Below, piece after piece: positions 11,936 to 24,845 of a stretch of DNA of 64,000 nucleotides. Under the pieces are notes generated by a model, which saw nothing but the letters and a program-made list of their open reading frames with translations, did not search any database and had not been told where the DNA came from. A program made the translations under genes and the position numbers. Origin of the DNA: Stictocephala bisonia (lineage: Eukaryota; Arthropoda; Insecta; Hemiptera; Membracidae); NCBI GenBank assembly GCA_035578905.1, contig JAQJVL010000197.1:638243-702242 (forward strand). Reading direction: 5' to 3'. Positions within the stretch are counted from its first letter, which is position 1; each line of letters opens with the position of its first letter.

Positions 11936-14900
11936 AATTACTTATATTGTTTAAAGGTTATAAATTTTAAATATGCATTTTAAACACAGTTTGGTTCACC
12001 TTAAAATAATTATCCTATTGCACCCTTTAATAATGTTCACTATCCTGTAGAGTTAATGTCTACAATATCTAATCAGATGAGTTAAAAATAATGTTATAAT
12101 TAAATTGAGGTTATAAATTTATTTATTGATAGTACATTTATTGTTATGTATCGAATAAATTAATTAATTACTCAAACGTAACTAAAAAAATATTAAACAG
12201 TGACTAAAAAAACAGTTTTGAAATAAAATACTCGTATATTTCTAGTAATTGAACGAAGATTATTAAACAAAAATATTTCTAGTTAATAATTGTTTTCTAT
12301 CCCACTATTAAATAGACATATTTCAGTAAGGGCTATTGTTTTGTAATTAAATAATTTCTAACAACAATAACAATTTTGAAAATAATAGCCTTACGTATCA
12401 TAAAACAAAGAAAAATAAATTCATATTCCGACTATAATGTATTATTCATTATGTACTTTAAAATATAAAACTAACAATTTTTGTCATATTGTATATAAAT
12501 TAATCGTTTGAAATTAACATCATATTAATAAATAAATAATAATATTATAGATTATAATACAATAACCATAGTCGAGAACTACCATCTGTTGAGTTGGATA
12601 ACTAAAAGGACCTCTCGATTTTCGAACTATTTTGTGTCGTCATAGCAAGCCTTATTTATAAATATATTAATTAGAGCTTATAGAATTAGATTTGGATTCT
12701 TTTTTAAAGATTTACTTTGCGTAAGTAATATATGGAAGCTTAAAATTGCCTTTCTTATTTACAAGCTAACTTTGGCGTATACAAAAACTCCTTTACGTTT
12801 CGTTCTATCCTTATTGCATATAGTAAAATTACAATAAAATATAGGAAGTGTTCTCTTGTTCACGTGGATATACTACGTATTGATTTGTAAATAAATAGAC
12901 AATATAATATACAAGTAAACCAGAAAGCATACATATTAATTCCTTTACATCAGATCCTAGAAAAGATTAACATACAATCCAAGAGACTCAGGAAAAACAT
13001 TTATTTATATTTTGAAGTATGCAAATAACTTGAATATTTCATTAACTGTCATCCAAAATACATTAATCTTGTGTTTAAAACCGAACCTTGGGAAATTAAT
13101 TGATTTCCACAAGACTAACAATCTATTTTCACCTAGACTGGCTACTACAACGTTGATGGTTTAGTTGGTTATGATATTTGAGTTGTAGGTTCACCTTTAA
13201 CTGTTTAGTTACAACTGTTACAACAACCTTTTGAGATTTTTGGCTGCTTTCGAATGTTCAACTTCTCTAGAAAAAATTACTTACCCTTTTCAGAAGTAAA
13301 AAAAAAAAAAAAATAAAAAAATAAAAACCAAGGCTTAAGTTAGCAAATGCAGTAAGTATAAATAATTATTCCAGAAGCATTAGGTTTTTATCTAGATTTT
13401 AAGTGAAATATAACATTCTAAACTGTGCTATTGTTTTGTAAATCAGTATTGATTAGTTTGAATAATTAAATATCATATCAATTCAAGGAATTTTATGAAT
13501 ATCTAATCTAAGTTTAATGAAACTAAGATTAATATTCATTTACTAACTATCAATATACTTTAGTTGAAGTTGAACATCATGTTCCTGGAAGTTTTTTAAT
13601 CTCATCTCAACATAATTAGGCCAACCTTATATTTGGTATAGATTCACATCTAGTTAATTAATATAAACTTTAATTGTTCTATTAGATTTAGCTTCTCAAG
13701 ACTTACTACGTTTCAGTCCTTTCAACAAGCTATGAATGATTTTTAAATGCACGATTTATAATCTCACCATTTAACGTGCAAAAACTTTCAAATCACTCAC
13801 ATATATTTCAAAATATCAAAATAAAATGTCTCATGTCCAGTTCCTTCCTACTTATTTCTAATTACTTTAAAAATAATTTTTTCGTAAAAGCACCCTTAGT
13901 ATTAAATATGTCACGGTTCGTTAGACCATATACTACACAAAACCACCATCAACTTGGTAAACACTTTTATAAACATTTTTTAGTATTTCTATTCCCAAAC
14001 GTACAATTAGTACTTAAGTAATATTTTTTGGTTACAAATTTGTTGAAGAAAGACACATAAGATTTAGCATCCCTAATCGTAGTTACTTTAAGTATATTGG
14101 TAGCTTGGGGTTGTTTGTGTAAATAAATTAATGTCTAGTGGTTCGAATATAAATTTACGTAAACAAAATGTTGCAGCTCCACTATGAAACAGAATTTAAA
14201 AATGGAGCAATGTTTACTCGAGTGGTTTCTATTCTCATTGTATAACTAGAATCTCCACCTCTATCTTTTTATTTCTTAACGCACATAAGTGAACTATTCT
14301 ACTTATGTATTATTATTATTTTTTTTAAGAAAGGATCGGCTCTCTGAGATAAGGAATTGTCATATAATGTTTTATTAGGGATAACATTATGTGAATTTGG
14401 CAAATTGATTTTACGTTTTAAAATACCAAAATGTAATACATGGTAAATTTCACGTTTTTTATTAAATATATTTTATATAGTGTGTTTTATCTAACATTTT
14501 AACTGAAATAATATCAATAAATTCTTTATATATTATACAAGATTAGGAAAATCCAACCACCTCAGATAATGCAGTTTTTACCACCAAATCAAACCATTAT
14601 ATATCAAGCTGACATTCAACAGAAGCCCTCTGAACAGGCGTGATGCAAGAGTACGCTCGTATCCTTTGTTATAGTACAACGGTACCACGTTTTACGTTAT
14701 TTATATGGTTTATTAGAACTAAGAAAACATAAGCAATAAATGTATTTTTATGTATTTATATTTGCATTTATATTGTTTATACATCGTATTTACCATATTT
14801 GTAATTGATTGCATGGACATACATTCATTAATACTATTGATTTTAATTTCAGAATAAAATACATTTTTCCTTTAAATACATATATCATTAATCAGATCAA

Positions 14901-14955
14901 TCACAAAATTAGTAAGAAGACATGATGTACATGCTTTGCATAACTGCTTCGGAGA
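11936..14955. other. anonymous AT-rich non-coding sequence
   Basis: The small ORF at 13776-14021 has no recognisable domain. An A-rich stretch lies at about 13298-13327. Nothing else is supported. Confidence 0.55.
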
Positions 14956-14959
14956 GAGT

Positions 14960-15405
14960 GTGGATTATATTTAGTGCATACCGGGGTTTCAGCAGCGGAG
15001 GGAAACGTTTCACCACTCCACCACCATACCTCACGTGTTCCTCTTTCAAGTGTTCAACTTCTACTTCAGTATTTAGTTATAAAAAATAACTTGCAGATGT
15101 TTTCAGTTATGTTTTATTGTTTACGTTATTATTTATTATGTTAATAATACTATCATTCATTATTATTTTAACGCTAAATAATGATTTAATTTAACCGTTA
15201 TATGATTGATTCGTTAGTGTTGATCAACTGAAGTAGTGGTCACTGGTGCTGATTACATTGTGGATGGGGCTTGCTACTGCACTGCCACCACACACCTATT
15301 ACCTACCTAGTTTCCATGACAAAATTAAATGGAATACAAGGGGGAAGAGTAGTTCTCTCTCTCACCTCAACCAACAGTGTATCTCTCTTTCACCAGTAGG
15401 TCACT
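14960..15405 (+). repeat. degenerate dispersed repeat, copy 1
   Basis: GC-richer patches at about 14980-15055 and 15330-15405 resemble patches at about 20490-20570 and 20880-20957 in the same order and spacing (about 350 bp). The best match is GAAGAGTAGTTCTCTCTCTC at 15346-15365 against GAAGAGTAGTTCTCTATCTC at 20890-20909. The sequence between them is AT-rich and poorly matched. Confidence 0.45.
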
Positions 15406-16995
15406 TATATATGTAGTTACTTATATTCATAAACAGTTCTCGAAAAAAGGGGTTTGTCATTTGTGAAGGTCATTTGTCAAGGTAGTTAATGTAAAAAAAA
15501 AAAAAAATACGCACAATATAATTGTGGGTTATTTTTAAAAGCTTTGATGTTAAGTTTGTTATTTGGCACATTTGGTTTAATTTATCAATATAAACAAATT
15601 TGATAACTTTTGAGATTTATATGATTAAAACAACAAATAAAGATTAGATCGTATCAAATTTGCTAATACATGAAAATAGGGGAGGCTTAATGTATAATCC
15701 CAGTCATATAGAGTTTTTAAATTTCGGATGAGGATTAAACTCTCATCAAACATAGTTATCGAAGTGATGAAGGATCCAGGTATTAATAACGTAAGCCGCT
15801 TGTCCTGCAGGAACCTGGGTCTCATCACTACGGCATTATACTTCCGTGATCGATTTCATGGTGTAATGAGTTTACTAATAGATCATTAACAAAAATAGAT
15901 TATATCTTTTTCACTAACCTCGTTATTAATTAAAATGTTTAACCCCAAAGAGGTAAAACTGTGAGATTATACGTGGTTATCGCATTTTCTGAAGTTTACT
16001 TTCACCAAGTGCTTTTGAATATCATTGTACCAAATATTAATTAATAAAAAATTCATTTAAGCACAAAGACATTTAAACAACCTCACGCTATACAACAGTA
16101 ATTTTATGTATTTCTTTATACATGTATGTAAGCCAATTTAATATTGGTTTATTATTTAAATATTGAAACATATTCTAACTAATTAGTAGATATTTTATAT
16201 TTTCTATACATATTTTCTCAAAAATATGTAATAGTGTGTATATAGTTTTATTTTGTTTGGAACCACAAGCATACTGTATATCCTATAATATAAAAAGTGA
16301 GCTATCATAACGATATCGGTGAAGGGAAATATCATAGAAAAATAAATATTTATGTAAATATTTGGTCCAAATGATTTTGTTTTAGCAAATTCTAATTCCA
16401 AGTCATCCTCCCCCTTTACAGGAGACTGAGTTAGATTTAATCTTAGGACTACTTGACTACAACTAGAGTTTATATTTGATTTCAAAATATTTAGTTGTTT
16501 TTTTAGATCTTATCTAGTTTTTTTTTTTTTTCTATTAAAAAAGCAAATTTTTCATATCCCTTACCTCAATTACTTAATTTTTAGTGCCTTAAAATCTGCA
16601 CCCACATTTACTTTTTTTGCTATTTCAACACACATATTGCAAACTCACGAAAATGTTTCTGTTAATAATTTCTACATCAACTTTTTAACTTACTACATTC
16701 CTTTTGAGTATGCACCCAGTCATCACATCTAATTGAATCACTTTCAGAATCAATTATTTCCAAATCGCAAGCATTGCATAAAAAATTGGTTCGTAATTTT
16801 TTGGTTGTTTTAATTTTGGTTTGATTTTAAAAGGTTGAATTTTAATTTTGAAGTTGATTTAATTGATTTATCCACGCTAACAAGTCCAAAATTACGTTAA
16901 GACAAAGAGAGAGTTGTAAAAGCTAAAATTAATGAAATGAGGTACCTGATTGGTTGTTAAACATTGAAGCTGTCCTCTGGTTTGCTGGAGTCTAA
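15406..16995. other. anonymous AT-rich non-coding sequence
   Basis: ORFs at 15625-15828 and 16204-16485 (minus) lack known motifs. Poly-A near 15494-15507 and poly-T near 16519-16530 are present. No gene is supported. Confidence 0.5.
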
Positions 16996-17002
16996 TGGCA
17001 TC

Positions 17003-17090
17003 GTCCATCCAATAACCAGCAACATACGACGCCATTGGATGGACTGGCGTCGTGCGTGCGCGCGCGCGCGCGCGTGTGTGTGTGTGACAA
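17003..17090. other. overlapping hairpins followed by (GC)n(GT)n Z-DNA-prone tract
   Basis: GTCCATCCAAT (17003-17013) is perfectly complementary to ATTGGATGGAC (17034-17044), and ACGACGCC (17026-17033) to GGCGTCGT (17046-17053). The second stem's loop contains the first stem's right arm, so the two folds compete. An alternating purine-pyrimidine run, mostly CG then TG, follows at about 17050-17086. No transcript is evident; this is a structural observation. Confidence 0.85.
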
Positions 17091-17638
17091 TATTATATAC
17101 TTTTATAAATAAACAAAATCAAAATCTGTATTAAAATAGTTCACCAATAATGTTTTTTTTATTAAATAATAAATAACTTGAGATTTATGAAAATATATGC
17201 CACATTTTAGTCTCAATTTACTATGGCAATCAAATTAATAATAGGTCTCTAGCGAAAATATCAAAAGCTTCTGTTTTCACTAGCTTTTATATTTTAGTCT
17301 TGATAAAAAGTGAAAAAGTGACTATAAACCGACATTTACTAAAAAAAAACTAATATATAAATATTTTATAATTTTAAAAATGCATAAACTTACTAATGAA
17401 ATTTTTGTTAACTTGATTTATGATAAACAACTCATTTAAAACTATATTATGGTAGCTTACTGAATTCGAACTTGTAGTACGAGTCCAAGGCTGCCAACGT
17501 ACTGATTTGGTGCTTCTTTTAACATTCAACCAAAAACAATACATTTTGATAGATTTCGAGCATCCAAACCTCCTTTGGATTGTCATCTAAAATTTAAATA
17601 TCAAATACCACGTTACATATTACATATTGAAATGTACA
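17091..17638. other. anonymous sequence
   Basis: The ORF at 17374-17586 (minus) has no recognisable domain. Nothing else is seen. Confidence 0.5.
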
Positions 17639-17695
17639 CTAGTCCAAATCCATTATGGACTAGAGAACGGTCGGCCACCACTGTGAAGGTGGTTA
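17639..17695. other. inverted repeat / hairpin site
   Basis: CTAGTCCA (17639-17646) and TGGACTAG (17656-17663) form a perfect 8-bp stem, followed at once by a second small stem CCACC/GGTGG near 17676-17692. It may be a transposon terminus or a SINE fold; unassigned. Confidence 0.5.
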
Positions 17696-18213
17696 GTCGA
17701 GTAAAACTTTGAGAGTTGTCGGAACACCTGTGCATCGGTTAATTTATAATACTTCAAATACTTTTTTTTTTAATCTCAATTTTATCATAGTATCGAGGGA
17801 TATTTTAAAGATATATGAAATGAAATAAAGCGAAATCAATTGAAAAAAGTGTTTATTTAAACAAAAACTATACAAATGGTGAGATTAGAGTAATTAAATA
17901 CTCTCTTATATATAATAAAAATAAAAAATTGTATTATTATACCCTCTATGAATATATTAAAATTAATGGTTTGACATAGTAATTTATAATTCAGTAAATA
18001 TCAAAATTAAGGTCACACTTGATTTTCAGAATATCTTTTACCGACTCTATATTAATTACGAACCTAAAGTGATTTTTAGCCAGATAACAAATAAAAGTAA
18101 AATGTTACATTTAAAAAATCCGAATTACTAGATATCACTTAGAATTTTCTCCTAAACACGGATGTAAGAACGAATTCTTCCAACAATAAATATTAACTTA
18201 GATAATAAAAAAA
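17696..18213. other. anonymous sequence
   Basis: AT-rich, with no supported feature. Confidence 0.55.
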
Positions 18214-18255
18214 GGTTAAGTTAGGTAAGGTTAGGTTAGGATAGATTACGTTAGG
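18214..18255 (+). repeat. degenerate interstitial TTAGG telomere-like run
   Basis: A G/T-rich run with several TTAGG units, two of them adjacent (GGTTAGGTTAGG), and diverged units on both sides. TTAGG is the common insect telomere repeat. Confidence 0.6.
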
Positions 18256-18627
18256 ATGTACTGTATACGGTTTGTCAATTAATATCTTATAAAGAAAAAG
18301 CCACAACGGTATGTAAACAAGAGTTTTACAACATAAAATCCTGCTGTTGCTCGGTATCTGATCTGCATAGTTGAAATACGCAGATCGCAGTGGAGATGTT
18401 GCAATTTAAGTGGGTTTACAGTAAGAGTAAACTTTGCATCTTTGAGGACTTTGACTGGTCGTCTCTGTAGCTAACATATTTAAAACCAACCCAGAAAAGC
18501 ATCGGGTCTCTTTCAACCATAAATAAAATATACAGTATGTATATATATATGTAATTTTTAAGAAAAATATCGTTTATAAATGTATTTCCAATAGTAAAGT
18601 ATGCAATAGTTTATGTTCTGCAGTAAA

Positions 18628-19190
18628 GATATAATTAAATATTTAGGTGTGACAATTGATAGAGAGCTGAATTTGAAAAAACATATGTTCTTGGTAAAAC
18701 AAAAACGAATTAATATTCTAAGGATATTTCATTTTGTAAGAAAAATGTGCAACAATAATTAAATGAGTACTATTTATTTTTCTTTGGTGCATAGTAGGCT
18801 AAATTACGGAATAGTATGCTGGGGCGAAACATATATAACCAATTTAAAACCACTAATAGTACTACAGAAACATTTTATACGATCAATAATGAAAAGAAGA
18901 TGGTATGAGTCTTCATGGGCATTATTTAAATCTCTAAACATTTTAAATTTGAGAAATCTATTTATTTAAAAAGTCCTAAAGATATTTTTTTAGAAGTAAA
19001 AATAACAACAATCAATATTAAAAAAAAAAAAAAAAAAACTAAGAAACTCTGGCGATGTACCTCGCCCAGCAAAAATGTTTTTTACTAAAACATACAAATA
19101 TTTGGCTACATTGTTCTTCAACAAACTGCCACTTGAAATAAAACAGCAAAAACTTTCATATTATTTTCAAACAAATTGAGAGTTTGGCTA
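18628..19190 (+). mobile_element. decayed non-LTR retrotransposon, C-terminal part of reverse transcriptase ORF
   Basis: One frame reads KYLGVTIDRELNLKKH from 18628, a post-RT motif of CR1/Jockey-group proteins. It meets a stop at 18760-18762 and continues in the same frame from 18763 with IYFSLVHSRLNYGIVCWGE and LQKHFIRSIMKR, ending at 18969. After a poly-A run (about 19020-19039) a further piece includes FFNKLPLEIK, the usual motif near the C-terminus. Palm, fingers and endonuclease are missing. The order of motifs fits a single 5'-truncated insertion that later gained stops and an A-tract expansion. It is a different sequence from the elements at 24.8-28.2 kb. Confidence 0.7.
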
Positions 19191-19326
19191 CTTAGGGTTG
19201 AGGATGCTGATATTTTATTTATACATGTACTAAGGTAGATTTCTTAGTGCCAAATAACAATTTTATTTAGTTTATAAGATTTTAAAGTATGTATTTTTGT
19301 GTTATGTTTCATGCGTATGTTTATGC

Positions 19327-19327
<1 letters not shown>

Positions 19328-19375
<48 letters not shown>
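19328..19375. repeat. (AT)n microsatellite
   Basis: An uninterrupted AT dinucleotide run, followed by TG/TA-rich sequence to about 19430. Confidence 0.95.
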
Positions 19376-19381
<6 letters not shown>

Positions 19382-20485
19382 ATTATATGTGTCTGTATGT
19401 ATGTGTATGTATTTAAGTGTGTATGTGTAGGCCTTTATAGTGATTAGAAAATATTGAATTTTGTTCTAATATTGAACATTGAACATTGTTTTTCGTATTT
19501 TACTTAGAATTGTACTTCACTTTGTACCTATTGGGACTTACTATAGTTGTTTATACTATAATGTTAATAAAATAGCTAAAATTTTTGCGAAACTGACTGT
19601 TACAAATGTATTTAACGACTTGATTTTTCTTGATTTTTTTCCAAACAGGCTATGCCTTGGAGACAACATTTTGCAAAAGCAACAAAAACACATATTCTGA
19701 TCAAAATTGTATTGCATATTAAATTGGCTTCCATTTCAAATTTTTACACACTTTTATTTTCTTTTACGTTGGCTACCTTATTTTATTAAATGCATTTTTG
19801 AGTAGTAATTAATGGTCAGCCTGAGCAACGCAATATTAATTTGTTGTAATCTGTTTACGTAGATATATTTGGTGTTTCTGTTATTTAAATAATGCTTTGT
19901 GATTGGATACATTTGTATTGGTTTATTTGTTGTATGTGTTATTTTTTGGAAAATATTGTTATTAAATTAAATGTACGTATTAAATATATAATGTATAAAT
20001 ATCTTACTACGGTACGGATGTACTTGCATCGCTCATTGCTTATCTAACAAGCTATTTTATATTATTTATGCACTTTTAAACACTCTTAAATATAAATAAT
20101 AAATGAACTTTTAAACGTACAAGAAATGAAATAAATATTGGTACCAATAAATGACAGACTAAGATGTGAACACCGAAATTTGCTATGGATATGTAAATGA
20201 TATGTTAAACAATATTTTGTGGATTTGATTTATTACATAAATATAACAATTGTCTGATACCGCAATTGATTAATTAGGTAAAATATTATAATCATGATGT
20301 CAGAGTACCAATCGTAATTGGTAGTATTGGTTTAACTCTCCCCTATGGTAAATGACTTCAGAATTGTCAAACAACAATCACCAGAACTTGATTGGCCTCT
20401 TTTCCGGAGTACTGAAACACTAAGCATACTTTGTGCTTCAAGTTTCAACTTAGCCGAAAAGATCACAACTTTGGTAAGACATTAG
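19376..20485. other. anonymous AT-rich non-coding sequence
   Basis: The ORF at 19479-19700 is AT-driven and lacks motifs. No gene is supported. Confidence 0.55.
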
Positions 20486-20489
20486 TGTC

Positions 20490-20957
20490 AGCACATACAC
20501 TGAGTTCCAACGGAGAAAGGGTTAAGTCACGTCACTCCACGTAAACGACTAACGATTGCACTCTTCAACTTCCCGTCTGTGCTCAGCTTCCATACCAATA
20601 TTTTCTTGTAAAATACACACAATAGTTTTACAATTATATTTTAGTGTTGTTATAAATTTTTATATAGTTATTATAAAATATTTTGCTATCGTTTTTATGT
20701 ATTGAAATGTGTAAATTAAGCCATAATTTAATTCTAGAGTTTAAAAATTGTTTAATTTTAATACCAGTGACGTAATCGGTGGTGATTGGTACTGAAAAGA
20801 CAGCTCTTGGCCTATCACATATTCGTTATAGTAACCATGCCAAGGATATATTGGTGTGGCATAACAACCACGTCAGTCCAGTAGTAAAAGAAGAGTAGTT
20901 CTCTATCTCACTTCCACTCCCTCCTCAAAGCACCTCTCTTAGACCAGTGGCTTCTAT
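20490..20957 (+). repeat. degenerate dispersed repeat, copy 2
   Basis: The direct-orientation partner of 14960-15405: two GC-richer patches about 350 bp apart with partial identity to the earlier copy, best at 20890-20910. The middle is AT-rich and diverged. Confidence 0.45.
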
Positions 20958-22845
20958 AGAACAAAATATATTTGAACGAGTTGCTGTAGGAGGTACTTTT
21001 ATCTTTCTAGTGATATCAGGCATATTTAGATATATGTAATTTCCGTAAATTACAACTCGCAACTAATGCCTTGCACCCTTTTCTTAACTAAAACATGATA
21101 AACTGACCCACTCCATACGATACGGCAGCGATGCTGTTTGAATCTTTGAATCGATCTAGTTCACTGATTTTGTAGTATTTCCCACTTTAATCAGCATAAC
21201 AATATTCAGTTCTGATACGAAATAGGAAAGATCATCATTTAAAACCATGTAGGCTACTGCAGATTACTTTGATAGCTCGCTTTCTTCTTGCTACTAATCT
21301 TTCACAAATGTCAAAAGTTTTTGAAGCCAGATTATAAACCAAACAATCAAGAAGAAAAATTACAGGGAAAAGATCCGCACAGGAAAATGACTGAATCGTA
21401 TTTTTTTAGTTAAGATTATATTTTTGTATTTCCTTACAGTACCATCTCTTTTGGTGATGCATATTGTATGCTGAATTATTTACTGAAGTTATCAAAGTAG
21501 GCCTACACAAAATTATCACCCAGTATAGTTAAGAATCCGAGTTGTGTGACTATTTCCTTTATTTAATAGATTAATAGATTCTAACCATTCTTAGCTTAAA
21601 GAAGATAAAGGTTGTTGGATATTTGCCATCATTACGCGAAAAAACGTTCGTAGCTTACTATCCGTTTTTAACTTGATTAATTGTCTTACATCTTAGAGTT
21701 TGAAAATAGATAATCTTTGCACATCCATGAAGAATTCCGCTCTAATTGGAATTATTTTAGAGTGTTGCGATATTCCGTCAACTTAATCAATTAATTTATA
21801 TGTCCATTAGAATAGTCATTAAATAATTTGACTTTATTATACATTCCCAATCACAGAAGCAATATAGAACGTGACAGAAGATACACCATTGCTTTTGGAT
21901 ATTGGATTTCTGACAGACTCTCTGTTTGTTTCGACAATTAAGTCTATTATAAGCTGTGCCTTTAGTAGATCCAGCATTTATACTTTCTCCACTTCCAATT
22001 TTATATTGATTTTATCAATGCTTTTGTATTTGAAAACTTCAACAGAAACATTAAAAATAACACGGTAATGAAAACGTGTTAATGTTTTCTTACATATTTT
22101 GATGTTTGAATATATTTTTTTTCACTATTCCACTATTTTCTAATACAAAATTACCAATTATATTCGTAAAATATGTATCAAAATTAAAGTTCCTATTTAT
22201 TGGCAGGTTGAGCTAAAAACATAAAATTACACCTTCAATACTATAATTTATATTGGTATTAGTTTTATTATTACAAATAAATATTCTATACATCGAAGAA
22301 ATGGAAATGCTTTTACCGAAGAAAATGTCCAAACAAGTTTGAACACGTTAGTCAAAGTGACTGCATTAGTACATATTTTTTCCCTATTTACTATTGAAAA
22401 GTTAGAATTTAGTTTCCTTTACCTATTTATGTTTTTCTGTACTTTTATTCTATATAATTTACTAACTGTTGCAAAAGCGAATTTTTATTAAATGTTATTC
22501 AGATATAAATCATTATAATCCCTAGAAGGAGCCTGATTTTAAAGGAGTAATTCAAATATATTATTATATTATATTCCTTTTAAAACTATTATATAGTTAA
22601 TCTCATTTTCCAATAATACATTTTATAATTAGAATACATCTTCGTAGTTTTGCCTGAGGTAGTGGGATTTTATTACAAATAATTTATATAATATATTCGT
22701 TTTACAATGGTAAGTTTTTTTTTTTTCAACAGAATAATGTTGCAGGATAATCTACTTAGTAAAAATCATAAGGGGTGGTGATAAGTTTTATGACACACAA
22801 AACTTAATGATCAATTTAATGTAAATAAGACTGTGTCATATACAT
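20958..22845. other. anonymous AT-rich non-coding sequence
   Basis: The ORF at 21871-22068 has no known motif. Nothing else is supported. Confidence 0.55.
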
Positions 22846-22847
22846 GA

Positions 22848-23000
22848 TGTCCCAAAAGTAGATGACCAAACTTTATAAGCTTGGGGACCGTTCTCCAAGT
22901 TTCGTAACTACATATAGTAGTCCTAATAATTGATGAGCAATGGAGGTTTTATCATTTTTAAAAAATGTGTTGCACGTGGAAAAGTATATTCATCACTTTG
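22848..23000 (+). mobile_element. possible mariner-like terminal fragment
   Basis: ATGTCCCAAAAGTAGATGACC at the left edge resembles the GTGTCCCA-containing ends of many insect mariner-like elements. No transposase frame is found to the right, and no matching second end was identified. Tentative. Confidence 0.3.
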
Positions 23001-24845
23001 AGGAAAAAAAACGTATGCAGGGACTTAAAATTTTCACTCAATCTGTAAATAAATAGTACCTATGAAAAAGTCAAGTTTTGGGGAGTTTCATGATGTAAAT
23101 AATAATTAAGGTCAAAGTTATTTTTTCTATATAAAATAATATTTTTAATAAGTTCAAGTTTTTCAACTGCAGTTGTATACTTAAAAAAGGCTCCAATACT
23201 TTAAAAACTTCCAACTCTATTTCAGATTTTTAAAATACTAACATATTTAGAGATTTGTTATCTTTTCCTCAGTTTTAGTTCCATTTTAGAAATTAGACCA
23301 CGTTTTTTAAATAAACAAGTTATTCTAAAAAATTAAATAAATCCTATTTTAACACGATTGAAACACTTATCTGACTTATATTAGAAAGTTAAAAGATAAG
23401 AATAAATAAGATGAATTAAAAAAAAGCTCCATCCAATGAAACTTACACTTATATCTTATAAAAGATTTTTTTAATTCTTTTTTCCCTTATACAGAGACGA
23501 ACACGTCGAAGAAAATCATTCAACAATGACAAGAAAATTCTTTATTTTGTTAGATTAGAATGGTGTTTGTAGCTTATGTTACTCGTTGTCTTGGTTCGTC
23601 CTCACTGAGATAATATGTAGAAAAAAACTAACTCCTTGTAGTACTCCCACAACAACAAAATTTTTGGGTTTTAGATAAGGAGATTTTGTGGCCACTTTAT
23701 CGTTGTTAGTCTTCCAATCCATCGACCAGGGAATTCTGTATTTATATAAAGTTAAAATTCTTATTTCCTTCTTATTTCTATATATCATAAACTGTTCAGG
23801 TCCGGCATACATTATTGTATGTCTTAATGGTATAAATGGTATTGTAATACGTACATTAAAAAAAAAATATAAAAACCTTCATTGCTCGTACAATATTAGG
23901 AATATGATACTTATATGTCATATATATGCACTTATATAACTTGTATTCTTGTAAATCCGCCAAATACCAAGCTGCTGCAGTTTACTCGTTGACTGTTAGG
24001 ACATACTGTATAAAATAAAAATAAAAATATATATTTCCTTAAATCAAGAAAAGTAGCCTTTACAAAATATTATTACTTGTATGGCTTGGCAATCTCCTCT
24101 ACGTATGTTATTATCTACTACTATTATACGTAATCGATCGGTAATTGTTACTTGTAGCAGATATGATTTAGCTTGTAATGATAGGTGTTTAAGAGTTCGA
24201 GAAATCAGGTCACGTGTTTTACACTTAAGTACACCTGAGTGATAAAGACTTTACAACATTGCTTTTCTTACCTTACCAGCTCATAAATGTTTTATTTATG
24301 CTCAAATACATGATAAGGCCTTATAATTTAAGAGGTATATCATTAAAAAGCCGAGAACTATACATTTTAATTTTAAGATGGTATTAAATACGTTTCAATC
24401 GTTTTATTAAGTAAATTATAAAAACATTCCTAATTTACTTAGATATTCATTAATGCCACCCTATTGATAGTATTGAATTAGCTTTAACATAACCTGAACC
24501 AAAATTCGTCACATATAACAATCATCCGCTATCAAGGCATCCTGCTCTACAGGCCTAAATAACATCACACTATTATCATGCCTGCATCACAAGACCTACC
24601 CACCCCCTTATGTAAAAAATAAAAAAAGCCTTCATAAATGTCAAAATAAAAAAAATATAAAATAAGCGTCTAGGCTAGGAAACTTAAACAAAGGTGTGTG
24701 GGGGCTGACGGAATTAGTATACTCAAATTTACAGTACAAGATACGTATGAAAGTGCAAGATACACATAAAATCACGAGGTCGTCAAGCACCCTTAGCTCT
24801 TCAGTGCTATCGGGCGCAAGATTAATTCTATTGTTAACACTTTGA
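23001..24845. other. anonymous AT-rich non-coding sequence
   Basis: The overlapping ORFs at 23579-23812 (minus) and 23688-23939 (plus) are short and motif-free. The last 100 bases may hold the unresolved 5' edge of the next retroelement. Confidence 0.5.

Noticed and set aside
23579..23939. Overlapping plus and minus ORFs
   Set aside because: Both are short, without motifs, and mutually overlapping; judged chance.
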